Source: Terriglobia bacterium
Lineage (GTDB): Bacteria; Acidobacteriota; Terriglobia; Acidiferrales; UBA7541
DNA length: 64,000 nt
Reading direction: 5' to 3'
Assembly (NCBI GenBank): GCA_020073605.1
Contig: JAIQEW010000005.1
Coordinates: forward strand, 62,001-126,000
Under the pieces are notes generated by a model that had not been told where the DNA came from, ran no database searches, and was given only the letters and a program-made list of their open reading frames with translations. How positions within the stretch are numbered: the first letter of the stretch is position 1; each line of letters begins with the position of its first letter. Both the position numbers and the translations under genes were made by a program. This document shows, piece by piece, positions 55,741 to 63,738 of the stretch.

Positions 55741-55762
55741 GCCTGCCGGCTGGCCGGCAGGC
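55741..55762. repeat. Perfect GC-rich palindrome in the yceI / phosphoesterase gap
   Basis: GCCTGCCGGC-TG-GCCGGCAGGC, a perfect 10-bp stem with a 2-nt loop. It lies in the divergent gap, 20 bp from repeated AT-rich sequence, with no T-run. It resembles intergenic palindromes that are dispersed in many bacterial genomes. Confidence 0.75.
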
Positions 55763-55927
55763 TGGAACTGTCGCGGCGTCCCCAGCCCGGCGAGAGTATA
55801 TACCGGTTTCCGCATGCGTCAACACGTGGGACGTTGCGGTGGGGTTTAGCTTGATGGCGGCTGCGGCCGCTGTCTGGCGGTGGGGGATTGATGATATCGT
55901 GGCACAACCCGGCATGGAAGAATTGTG

Positions 55928-56646
55928 ATGCGCATCGCAATCGTGTCTGACATCCACGGAAACCGAACCGCGTTTGAGGCAGTCCTGGCGGATCTGCGAC
56001 AAACCTCTCCCGACTTGATCCTCCACGGCGGCGACCTGCCTCACGGTGGAGCAAGTCCCGCCGAAATTGTGGATCGCATTCGCGATCTCGGTTGGCAAGG
56101 CGTGGTTGGCAATACGGATGAAATGCTTTGGATGCCCGAGTCGCTGATGGAGTTTGCGAATCAAATGCCCCAACTGCAACCCATGTGGGCAGCGATCCGG
56201 GAGATGGCTACGGCAACCTGCGAAACCCTTGGCGAAGAGAGACTCGCATGGTTGCGCGGCCTGCCTCGAATCCAGATTCATGGTCCGATGGCGCTCGTGC
56301 ATGCCAGTCCCGAGAGTCTCTGGAGCGCACCCGCGCCGGAAGCGAGCGATGCTGAGCTCGAATCCGTTTACGGACCGCTCGGCCAGCCGATTGCCATCTA
56401 TGCCCACATCCATCGCTCGTACGTTCGGAGCGTTTCTGGAATGATCGTCGCCAACACAGGCAGCGTTAGCCTTTCCTACGACGGTGATCGGCGCGCTGCA
56501 TACCTCTTGCTGGATGATTCCAAGCCAGCAATCCGTCGCGTGGAGTATGACGTCGGCAGAGAACTTAAGGCTCTTGCCGCTTGCGGCTTCCCCACGCCGA
56601 TTGGCTTGCAAGGATCCTCGATAGCGCTAGCCCGCAAATGCCCTAA
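55928..56646 (+). pseudogene. YfcE/MPP-type metallophosphoesterase, frameshifted near the C-terminus
   Basis: Calcineurin-like phosphoesterase: IVSDIHGNRTAFEAVL, ILHGGDLPHGG, GVVGNTDEML and the later YAHIHRSYVR and ANTGSVSLSYDGD metal ligands are all intact. The frame fails to stop and would run on into the next gene. At the C-run 56590-56593 a one-base shift restores a normal ending: GFPHADWLARILDSASPQMP and TAA at 56644-56646 (about 239 residues). Five C where four now stand would repair it. This is a recent mutation, a homopolymer sequencing error, or ribosomal slippage. The active site is upstream of the shift, so the unshifted product may still work. Confidence 0.8.
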
Positions 56647-56723
56647 GCAACGCGCTCTAGTCCGTTTCACGACTTCCGCTGCGTTGACACTGCCCGACTC
56701 GCATGCTACGTTCCGCGACGCTT

Positions 56724-57800
56724 ATGGCCGAACGCTCTCGCTCCGCGAAACGCATCGCGATCATCCCCGGCGATGGCATCGGCAAGGAAGTCATCCCCGA
56801 AGCTGTCAAAGTCCTGAAAGCTGCCGCGGCGGCCGGCGGCCGCGAACTCGCGCTCACGGAATTCGACTGGGGCGCCGATCGTTATCTGCGAGACGGCACG
56901 ACGCTCCCTGCGGATGCTCCCGAAATGTTCCGCCGCGATTTCGACGCGATTCTTCTGGGCGCGCTGGGCGATCCTCGCGTGCCCGGGAACCAGCACGGGT
57001 CCGACATTCTGATCGGCTTGCGCTTCAAGCTCGACCTCTACGTCAATGCGCGCCCGTGCGAGCTCTTCGACCGGCGGCTCACGCCGCTCAAGGACCGCAC
57101 GGAGAAGGACATCAACTTCATCGTCTTTCGCGAAAATACAGAGGGTCTTTACTCCGGCGTGGGCGGCTTCTTCAAGAAGGGAACTGCCGACGAGATCGCC
57201 ACGCAGGAAGACATCAACACGCGCAAGGGAGTCGAGCGGATCATTCGCTACGCTTTTGAATTCGCCCGCGGCCGTGGCCTCAAGCGCGTCTGCATGAGCG
57301 ACAAGTCGAACGCGCTGGCGTTTGGCCACGATCTCTGGCAGCGCGTGTTCACCGAAGTCCGCCGCGAGTACACCGAGATCGAATCGAGCCACATGTACAT
57401 CGATAATCTGCTGATGCAGATGATGCGCGACCCTTCGCAATTTCAGGTGATCGTCACGTGCAATCTGTTCGGCGACATCGCGAGCGACCTGGGTGCCGGG
57501 TTGATCGGCGGACTCGGGCTTGCGCCTTCGGGGAATATCCATCCCGGCGAGGTCTCGCTCTTCGAGCCGGTTCATGGTTCGGCGCCCGACATCGCGGGGA
57601 AAAACATCGCGAATCCGATGGGAGCCGTCCTCGCCGCCGGGATGATGTGCGCCTATCTTGGCTGGACAGCCGAAGCTCAGAACATCGAGAAGGCAGTGCG
57701 CGCCGCGATCCGCGAAGGCAAGACCACGGCCGATATCGGCGGGCCGCTCGGCACGCGGCAGGTGGGCGACTGGCTCGCCAACCGGGTCGCTTCGTCCTAA
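56724..57800 (+). CDS. Isopropylmalate/isocitrate-family beta-decarboxylating dehydrogenase (LeuB-like)
   Basis: About 358 residues. IAIIPGDGIGKEVIPEAVKVL at the N-terminus, FIVFRENTEGLYSG, the VCMSDKSNALAFGHDLW block with the catalytic Lys, DIASDLGAGLIGGLGLAPSGNI and FEPVHGSAPDIAGKNIANP are family hallmarks. The substrate loop (GLRFKLDLYVNARPCELFD) fits isopropylmalate or tartrate-type enzymes better than isocitrate dehydrogenase, but exact specificity is open. Starts at 56703 and 56724 are both possible; the second is closer to the domain. It follows the frameshifted phosphoesterase. Confidence 0.85.
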   Translation: MAERSRSAKRIAIIPGDGIGKEVIPEAVKVLKAAAAAGGRELALTEFDWGADRYLRDGTTLPADAPEMFRRDFDAILLGALGDPRVPGNQHGSDILIGLRFKLDLYVNARPCELFDRRLTPLKDRTEKDINFIVFRENTEGLYSGVGGFFKKGTADEIATQEDINTRKGVERIIRYAFEFARGRGLKRVCMSDKSNALAFGHDLWQRVFTEVRREYTEIESSHMYIDNLLMQMMRDPSQFQVIVTCNLFGDIASDLGAGLIGGLGLAPSGNIHPGEVSLFEPVHGSAPDIAGKNIANPMGAVLAAGMMCAYLGWTAEAQNIEKAVRAAIREGKTTADIGGPLGTRQVGDWLANRVASS

Positions 57801-57919
57801 GTTATCCTTCGCTGTCCATCACCGCCTGATCTTTTCGGTTTTGCTCTTCTCGCCGTTTTTCTTTATGCTGTTCCGGATTCGGAATGTTCTGGAAAAACGT
57901 CGCGCGGAGGACTCAATCG

Positions 57920-58825
57920 ATGTGTGGAAGAGCAGCCGTGCTGTGCGCGCTGGCCATCCTGGCTGGAGTGATCCCCTGCGCCGGACAAACATCGACGCCG
58001 CCGGCCCCGGCCCCTGCGCCCGCGCAACTCTCCGCCTCTCCTGAGCAGGCTCGGCTCCTCAAGTCCACCGAGGCTTTCGTGCGGGAACTCTTCGGCTGGG
58101 CTCCGGACGTCAAAGTGACTCTGGGTCCCCTCGGCCCATCCGCCGCGGCGGATTTTTACATCGTGCCGATCGTCGTGAAATTCGGCGATCAATCGCAGTC
58201 CGGCGAAGTGTATGTGAGCAAGGACGGCAAGGCGCTGCTGCGAGGCGAGATCTACGACATGGCCGTGGACCCTTTCGCGGCGAATCGCGCGAAGATTCAC
58301 GTCGAGGGCAATCCTTCGAAGGGCCCGGCAAACGCTCGCGTCACGGTGGTCGAGTACGCGGATTTCCAGTGCCCGCATTGCCGCGAGCTTTCCGAAGCCA
58401 TGAAGGCTATCGAGACGCAATATCCGCAGGTCCGCGTCGTTTACAAGGATTTCCCTCTCACTCAGATCCATCCCTGGGCCGAAACGGCCGCCGTGGGAGC
58501 CCGGTGCGCGTTCACCCAATCGCCGGAAGCATTCTGGAAGGTTCACGACTCGATCTTCGAGAATCAGGACGTGCTCTCCGCGGAAAATGCCTGGGACAAG
58601 CTGGTGGAATTCGCCACGCAGGCCGGGTTGAACGCCGACGCCTTCAAGGCTTGCCTTGCATCGCCCGACGCTCAGAAGGCAGTTGCTGCGAGCCGCGCGG
58701 AAGGCGAAGCGCTGGGCATCAGCAGCACTCCTACGGTCTACGTCAACGGCCGCCCTCTCGTGGGCGGTGATCCGGCAACGCTCGTGCAGTATCTCGATTT
58801 CGAAATCGCCGCCTCGAAGAAGTAG
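57920..58825 (+). CDS. Secreted DsbA-like thioredoxin-fold disulfide oxidoreductase
   Basis: A 301-residue exported protein. The signal peptide (AAVLCALAILAGVIPCAG) is followed by a Pro/Ala linker, a ~70-residue N-terminal domain and a DsbA/thioredoxin_4 domain with the active site ADFQCPHCREL and the cis-Pro loop GISSTPTVYVNG. It probably forms or isomerises disulfides in the periplasm, for example in the Cys-rich tannase. The ATG at 57920 has GGAGG nine nt upstream; 57884 is an alternative. Confidence 0.88.
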   Translation: MCGRAAVLCALAILAGVIPCAGQTSTPPAPAPAPAQLSASPEQARLLKSTEAFVRELFGWAPDVKVTLGPLGPSAAADFYIVPIVVKFGDQSQSGEVYVSKDGKALLRGEIYDMAVDPFAANRAKIHVEGNPSKGPANARVTVVEYADFQCPHCRELSEAMKAIETQYPQVRVVYKDFPLTQIHPWAETAAVGARCAFTQSPEAFWKVHDSIFENQDVLSAENAWDKLVEFATQAGLNADAFKACLASPDAQKAVAASRAEGEALGISSTPTVYVNGRPLVGGDPATLVQYLDFEIAASKK

Positions 58826-58857
58826 CGGCTTCGTTTCTTTTCCCGCGCGGCGGTCGC

Positions 58858-59223
58858 CTAAGAGCGGTCTTTCGTCTCTGCCTTCAGCTTCTCAATCAAC
58901 GTCTCGATTTCCGAGGCCGGTGTTTCTGCACCGCCGAGGTAGATAGTCCAGTCCACGTCGGGGAATCCCATGCGGGTGGTTTGTGCGGGCAACTGGGCTT
59001 GCAATGCCTTGAGGTCATGGCTCCGAATTCGCGTGAGCGCTTCGAAAACCACTTTGTGCTCGGGCTCGCTCCACCGGTAGTCCTTCAATTCCGCGACGAT
59101 GCGCTCCAAGAGCGCCCGGACGCTCGTGCCGCCGCAAAGCGCGCGCAAAACGCGTCTCTCGACACCGGCAAGGATCTCCGGCGGGCTGCCATGTGGTGCG
59201 GACGGCCGAGGGCGATTGCGCAT
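58858..59223 (-). CDS. Small helical hypothetical protein
   Basis: A 121-residue protein, mostly alpha-helical. The segment RRVLRALCGGTSVRALLERIVAELKD..EPEHKVVFEAL has the flavour of the DnaB-N/DnaG-C helicase-primase interaction helices, but the resemblance is too weak to name it. Convergent with the DsbA-like gene, 32 bp away. No clear partner. Confidence 0.55.
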   Translation of the reverse strand: MRNRPRPSAPHGSPPEILAGVERRVLRALCGGTSVRALLERIVAELKDYRWSEPEHKVVFEALTRIRSHDLKALQAQLPAQTTRMGFPDVDWTIYLGGAETPASEIETLIEKLKAETKDRS

Positions 59224-59343
59224 GCCGTATTGTAGCGGCTTGCGGCCTCAGGCAGACAGATCGGAAGTGTGCAGGGACGTGCAGGACCGTAGCGATCCAC
59301 TCAAGTTCTGTAGCGAGACGCCGGGAAGGGGGATGAAGCCGCT

Positions 59344-59688
59344 CTAGGCGGCCGCGTTTGCTGCGACAGGACGAACGAAATCGATGCGGTCGATCGTAGC
59401 CGCCACTCCATAGACGGCCGTCGCCTCGCCCTTGAGCGCAGACACGCGGAGAGCCTTGGCGCTGGCTCGCACCAACACGGAGCTTCCGCTGCTCTTCTCC
59501 GTGGGCAGCGCAAACGTAAGCTCCATGCCTGTGCCGGGTTCGACGGCTACTCCCGAGTGGAAGTAAACGCCCGACCGGGAAATATCCCGAAGCTGAGCGG
59601 TGTAGAATTCTGCGGGTCGCTGGTGCGATGTGCACACCTGCAACGGCAAATAGAGGTCATACCTTCTGGCTTTTCTGCGTTCTCCCAT
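59344..59688 (-). CDS. PilZ-domain protein (first of three)
   Basis: A 114-residue stand-alone PilZ domain: the RRKARRYDLYLPL start carries the RxxxR c-di-GMP motif and RDISRSGVYFHS the (D/N)xSxxG motif. It probably binds c-di-GMP and acts through a partner protein. Last of three minus-strand PilZ genes, each separated by about 215-235 bp. Confidence 0.85.
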   Translation of the reverse strand: MGERRKARRYDLYLPLQVCTSHQRPAEFYTAQLRDISRSGVYFHSGVAVEPGTGMELTFALPTEKSSGSSVLVRASAKALRVSALKGEATAVYGVAATIDRIDFVRPVAANAAA

Positions 59689-59903
59689 AGGTCCCCCTGT
59701 GCCTCACGAAGGTGCACGAACGATGCCACCTAGGGCAGGCAGAGGCTCGTTGATTACAAGTGACTTAGAAATTGCATGGGCTACCAATGTGAACCCAACC
59801 GAGGAAAAACTTCCTTGATTGGGAAATTGCTGCACGGCGGTCAGTTAGTAGCGGTTCTAGAACTCGCAGGTTTTGAGACTTGGAGTGTGCAGCGATTTTC
59901 CGC

Positions 59904-60443
59904 TCAAATCACAGGATCGAAGAGCACGGAAGCCCCCTCGGCTTCCGTCAGCATTCCCTTTCCGACCAGTAATTGAACCAGGCGGACCAGAGCCGCATGA
60001 TCGACCCCGCGGCCCAGCGCCGACTCTCCGGCTGCACGCGCGTTATCGAGGAACAGGCCATGCCGTGCGCCCGTGAGTTCCCTCAACCACGTTTCGAGAG
60101 CCTGGCTCTGTTTCGGCTCCAGCGCATCGAACGCAATGCCCATCCCAAGCCCGGTCTGCGAATAGACCACCACTCCGCCGGTCTCGAACTGCGTCTTGCC
60201 CTTCTGGACGTTCACACGAACCTTCGCGCCTACGGGGAAAGGGAGCATCGTATCCACAAAGCATCCGCCCGGTCCCAGGTCCGTAGTGCGCGTCGAGAAC
60301 CGAGCCCCCGAACCTACTTCGACGACTTCGGCCGAAGCGGTGAAGACGTGGCGGTCCGCGCTGCGGCGGTTGGCCTCCCCCGTTGCTGTCGATTTTCCGG
60401 ATACGTCGTCGCGCGAGTATTTCTTCTGGCCATGGTCATACAT
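59904..60443 (-). CDS. PilZ-domain protein with C-terminal helical extension
   Basis: A 179-residue protein. A Ser/Lys-rich N-terminus, then a PilZ domain (NRRSADRHVF with RxxxR; TTDLGPGGCFVDT with DxGxxG) and a ~60-residue C-terminal helical part (GRGVDHAALVRLVQLLVGKGML), possibly a partner-binding module. Middle gene of the PilZ trio. Confidence 0.85.
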   Translation of the reverse strand: MYDHGQKKYSRDDVSGKSTATGEANRRSADRHVFTASAEVVEVGSGARFSTRTTDLGPGGCFVDTMLPFPVGAKVRVNVQKGKTQFETGGVVVYSQTGLGMGIAFDALEPKQSQALETWLRELTGARHGLFLDNARAAGESALGRGVDHAALVRLVQLLVGKGMLTEAEGASVLFDPVI

Positions 60444-60678
60444 GATCGGGGATACCTGCCTTCCAGCCTGGTTCTATGCGTATCTTCCTAGCTCCGTGGG
60501 CACAGGATGCCCGGCTGACACTCAACTATTGTCCCCGGCGTCGCGCGCGACTGACAAGCGCAATCCCGCCAACCTTGCCCAAAAGCCAATCACGCCCCGG
60601 GGGTTCGCACGATTTCTGTATGTGCGAGGTAATTGCCACGTGAGACGAGTTGATCGAAGCCTCAATTCGCAGGCCACC

Positions 60679-61050
60679 CTACAGCAGGAACCGCACCGCT
60701 ACTCCACGGCTCTCGCTTCCGAGATGCTCGAGCCGGACCACGGATCCCAGGAACTTCCTGTGCGCGGAGATCTTGTCTCCATACGGGAACGTCACGATCA
60801 GACGCATCCCCACGAAGTAATGCGGCATGCACGTCTTGAAGAACAGCCCGTCGCGCGTGAAGTCAACCACTTGCCCCACGTCCTCGATCTCGGCGTAACG
60901 TGCGTCAAAAGGGCGCAGGTGGACCGGAAGCGAGACCTTGATGCGTTTCCTGCCGCGCGCATCCGCGGACGTCTTCCGCGCCTTTGGCGCTGGCGGCTTC
61001 AATGCGGGCCATACGGCCGTGCCCATCTCGGTCCTCCGATTCGCACTCAT
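60679..61050 (-). CDS. PilZ-like domain protein (third, divergent)
   Basis: A 123-residue protein. A Lys/Ala/Pro N-terminal stretch, then RGRKRIKVSLPVHLRPF and VVDFTRDGLFFKT (DxTxxG) followed by YFVGMRLIVTFPYGD, a PilZ-like barrel. The first motif reads RGRKR, so the usual RxxxR is present but shifted. c-di-GMP binding is likely but less certain than in the other two. It reads away from the ilv leader. Confidence 0.75.
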   Translation of the reverse strand: MSANRRTEMGTAVWPALKPPAPKARKTSADARGRKRIKVSLPVHLRPFDARYAEIEDVGQVVDFTRDGLFFKTCMPHYFVGMRLIVTFPYGDKISAHRKFLGSVVRLEHLGSESRGVAVRFLL

Positions 61051-61173
61051 CGACCTTCATCACTTTACGAAGAGGCTCCGGGGGCACCAATAGGACGGGG
61101 GTACTACCGGGTTCCAATCCATCATCAGTCAGGGATCCCTCATCCTGGCAGGAAGCACCACACGAAGACTTCC

Positions 61174-61203
61174 TTGACAGACCGAGCTTGCGGGGGGTAA
61201 GTT
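61174..61203 (+). promoter_or_regulatory. Promoter of the ilv leader
   Basis: A perfect TTGACA (61174-61179), an 18-bp spacer and a weak TAAGTT (61198-61203). The -35 is strong and the -10 poor; the start site would be near 61210, about 50 nt before the leader peptide. Confidence 0.5.
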
Positions 61204-61258
61204 AACTTCTGTCGAATGCCTCTGGGTAACGAGGCACTCAGCGGCCAGACGCGAGCGC

Positions 61259-61348
61259 ATGAACACAATCACCAACTTGAGCCGACTTACCCTTGGTATT
61301 GTAGTAGTACGCCTCGTATTCGCGTCTCGGCCTGGAGGGCATCACTGA
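61259..61348 (+). CDS. ilvBN leader peptide
   Basis: A 29-codon open frame starting ATG AAC ACA ATC and ending in TGA. The middle reads LTLGIVVVRLVF: three Val codons in a row with Ile just before and Leu-Val just after, followed by a short tail (ASRPGGHH). This is what an attenuation leader for branched-chain amino acid genes looks like (compare IvbL of enteric bacteria). Stalling on the Val/Leu/Ile codons would leave the tail region free to form an antiterminator. It has not been annotated as a protein because of its size. Confidence 0.85.
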   Translation: MNTITNLSRLTLGIVVVRLVFASRPGGHH

Positions 61349-61379
61349 GCTGAGTGACAAGGAATCTGAAAAGCTCATG

Positions 61380-61425
61380 AAACCCACCTGCCAGAGACGC
61401 TGGTAAGGTGGGTTTTGATTTTTAT
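61380..61425 (+). terminator. ilvBN attenuator (intrinsic terminator)
   Basis: AAACCCACCT (61380-61389) pairs perfectly with AGGTGGGTTT (61406-61415), with an inner CCAG/CTGG stem, and is followed by TGATTTTTAT. CTGGAGGG at 61332-61339, inside the last codons of the leader peptide, can pair with the 5' arm (CCCACCTGCCAG, with small bulges), giving an alternative antiterminator. It ends about 25 nt before the ilvB start. Confidence 0.85.
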
Positions 61426-61446
61426 GAGGGTGAGAAAGGGAATCCG

Positions 61447-63174
61447 ATGGACAGCAAAAAGCCGATGATGACCGGGGCAAGAATTCTGTGGGAATGTCTG
61501 GAGCGCGAGGGCGTGAAAACCGTCTTCGGCTACCCTGGGGGCGCCATTCTGCCCGCCTACGACGCGCTGCAACACAGCTCCATTCGCCACATCCTGGTGC
61601 GCCACGAGCAGGGTGCGACGCACATGGCCGATGGGTTCGCGCGCGCCACGGGAGGCGTGGGCGTGGCGGTGGCTACGTCAGGCCCGGGCGCGACGAACAT
61701 GGTCACCGGCATCGCCACCGCGATGATGGATTCCTCTCCCATCGTCTGCATCACGGGACAGGTGGGAAGCAAGCTGCTCGGCTCCGACGCTTTTCAGGAA
61801 ACGGACATCACCGGTGTCACGCTTCCCATCACCAAGCACAACTATTTGGTGACGCGCGCGGACGAAATCGCGCACGCGGTCCGCGAAGCAATGTACGTGG
61901 CGAAGTCCGGGCGGCCGGGACCGGTGCTGATCGACATCACCAAGGACGCGCAGCAAAGCTCCTGCGAATTCGATTGGGAAGGCGCGGCTCCCCGGATGCG
62001 CGGCTACCGCCCCGACCTCTCGCCCGCGAAGGAAGAGTATAAGAAAGCGCTCGAGTTGATTCGCGCCGCCAAGAGGCCGGTGATCCTGGCGGGACACGGG
62101 ATTTCGATTTCCGGCGCGGAGCACGAAGTGCAGGCATTCGCTGAGAAGACGTGCATTCCCGTGGCGATGACGCTGCTGGGACTCGGACACCTCCCGGCGT
62201 CCCATGTGCTGAACCTCGGCATGATGGGCATGCACGGCGAGGCTTGGGTCAACAAGACGATTCAGGAAGCCGATCTGTTGCTGGCTTTCGGCATGCGTTT
62301 CGATGACCGCGTGACCGGCACGCTCAAAACCTACGCTGTCAACGCGAAGAAGATCCACGTCGATATCGATCCGGCAGAGATCAACAAGAATGTGAAGGTG
62401 GACGTGGCGCTCGTCGGTGACCTGCGCAATATTCTGCTCGAGTTGCTGCCGCGCGTCGAATCCGCCAACCATACGGAATGGATCGAGCACATCCACAGCC
62501 TCAAGGGCGAAACGGCCGTCCGCGACATTCAGAATCTGCCCGACAATGGCCATCTCTACGCGGCGCACGTAATCAACGATTTGTGGCACGAGACCCGCGA
62601 ACACGAAACGATCATCGTGACCGACGTCGGCCAGCACCAGATGTGGGAAGCGCAATACTACAAGCACGAGCAGCCGCGCTCGTTGATCACTTCCGGGGGC
62701 CTGGGGACGATGGGATTCGCTCTCCCCGCGGGCGTCGGCGCAAAAGTGGCGCGGCCGGATGCGGACGTTTGGGTCGTCGTCGGCGACGGCGGCTTCCAGA
62801 TGACCATGGCCGAGCTCGCGACCATCGTGCAGGAAAACCTGAAAGTGAACATCGCCATCATCAACAACGGCTACCTCGGCATGGTGCGCCAGTGGCAGGA
62901 GTTCTTCTACGAGCGCAACTACGAGGCGACGCCGCTGCTGAATCCCGACTTTGCGAAGCTCGCGGAAGCGTACGGCATTCGCAGCATCGTGGTGAAGCAC
63001 CGGTCCGAGGTGGTGCCGGCGGTGCGGGCTGCGCGGGCGCACGAAGGGCCCGTGCTGATCGATTTCAAAGTCGAGCAAGAGGACACCGTGTACCCCATGG
63101 TCGCGGCGGGTTCGGCGCTCCACGACATGATCCGGCGGCCAAATCCCCTGGTCGAAACGGCCGAGGACGAATAG
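61447..63174 (+). CDS. ilvB: Acetolactate synthase large subunit
   Basis: Catalytic subunit of acetohydroxyacid synthase, first step of valine/leucine/isoleucine synthesis. It has 575 residues from the ATG at 61447, after the attenuator. Motifs: VFGYPGGAILPAYDAL, the TPP-activating Glu in RHEQGATHMADGF, the FAD/central domain, and the TPP-Mg block GDGGFQMTMAELATIV with the later NNGYLGMVRQW. A start at 61408 would lie inside the terminator. ilvN follows after 7 bp. Confidence 0.97.
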   Translation: MDSKKPMMTGARILWECLEREGVKTVFGYPGGAILPAYDALQHSSIRHILVRHEQGATHMADGFARATGGVGVAVATSGPGATNMVTGIATAMMDSSPIVCITGQVGSKLLGSDAFQETDITGVTLPITKHNYLVTRADEIAHAVREAMYVAKSGRPGPVLIDITKDAQQSSCEFDWEGAAPRMRGYRPDLSPAKEEYKKALELIRAAKRPVILAGHGISISGAEHEVQAFAEKTCIPVAMTLLGLGHLPASHVLNLGMMGMHGEAWVNKTIQEADLLLAFGMRFDDRVTGTLKTYAVNAKKIHVDIDPAEINKNVKVDVALVGDLRNILLELLPRVESANHTEWIEHIHSLKGETAVRDIQNLPDNGHLYAAHVINDLWHETREHETIIVTDVGQHQMWEAQYYKHEQPRSLITSGGLGTMGFALPAGVGAKVARPDADVWVVVGDGGFQMTMAELATIVQENLKVNIAIINNGYLGMVRQWQEFFYERNYEATPLLNPDFAKLAEAYGIRSIVVKHRSEVVPAVRAARAHEGPVLIDFKVEQEDTVYPMVAAGSALHDMIRRPNPLVETAEDE

Positions 63175-63181
63175 GAAAACC

Positions 63182-63730
63182 ATGCTCCATACAATTGTCG
63201 TCTATGTGGAAAACAAGCCCGGCGTGCTCTCGCGCGTGGTGACGCTGTTTCGGCGCCGCGCGTTCAATATCGACTCGCTCACCGTCGGCCGCACGGAAAA
63301 ACCCGAAGTCTCGCGGATGACGATCGTGACCGACGCAGATGAGGACCAGGCGCGGCGCATTGTGGCGAACGTTTACAAGCTCGTGAACGTGCTGCTGGTG
63401 GACGATGTGACCCACCAGCCTGCCCTGCTGCGCGACTTGGCGCTCGTCAAGGTCAGCGCCACGGGCGAGAAGCGTTCGCAGATCCTGGAGCTCGCGACCG
63501 TGTTCAAGGCTCGCGTCCTCGATATCGCTTTGGACTCGATTACCCTGGAGCTCACGGGCGGCGAGGAAAAAGTCGATCGCCTGCTGGAATTGCTGAACCC
63601 GTTTGGGCTGCTGGAGGTTGTCCGCACCGGCATCGTGGCCATGCGCCGCGGCGCCAAGTCGCCCGACGTCACAACCAAGGCCAAAAGGATCGGCCCGGTG
63701 GACGACAGCGCCGTCTCGTATTCCGTCTAG
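63182..63730 (+). CDS. ilvN: Acetolactate synthase small (regulatory) subunit
   Basis: A 182-residue protein. The N-terminal ACT domain (TIVVYVENKPGVLSRVVTLFRRR, FNIDSLTVGRTE) binds valine for feedback inhibition, and the C-terminal ALS_ss_C domain follows. It is 7 bp downstream of ilvB and shares the attenuated transcript. It converges with the PolX-like gene, whose stop is 8 bp away. Confidence 0.96.
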   Translation: MLHTIVVYVENKPGVLSRVVTLFRRRAFNIDSLTVGRTEKPEVSRMTIVTDADEDQARRIVANVYKLVNVLLVDDVTHQPALLRDLALVKVSATGEKRSQILELATVFKARVLDIALDSITLELTGGEEKVDRLLELLNPFGLLEVVRTGIVAMRRGAKSPDVTTKAKRIGPVDDSAVSYSV

Positions 63731-63738
63731 CCCCGCCA

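Larger units (their letters stand above)
61051..61446 (+). promoter_or_regulatory. ilvBN leader region
   Basis: A 396-nt gap holding the ilvBN control region, read rightward: a promoter (TTGACA at 61174-61179), the leader peptide gene (61259-61348), a small pause-like inverted repeat (TGAGCT 61346-61351 with AGCTCA 61373-61378) and the terminator/attenuator (61380-61425). The first ~120 nt probably contain the minus-strand promoter for the PilZ genes. Confidence 0.75.

Noticed and set aside
56647..57259. C-terminal 200 residues of the phosphoesterase open frame
   Set aside because: This is the leuB-like gene read in the wrong frame after a frameshift, Arg/Ser-rich and without homology.
61238..61480. 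Minus-strand open frame of 80 codons across the ilv leader
   Set aside because: It runs through the attenuator hairpin and has no family features; the plus-strand leader peptide explains the region better.
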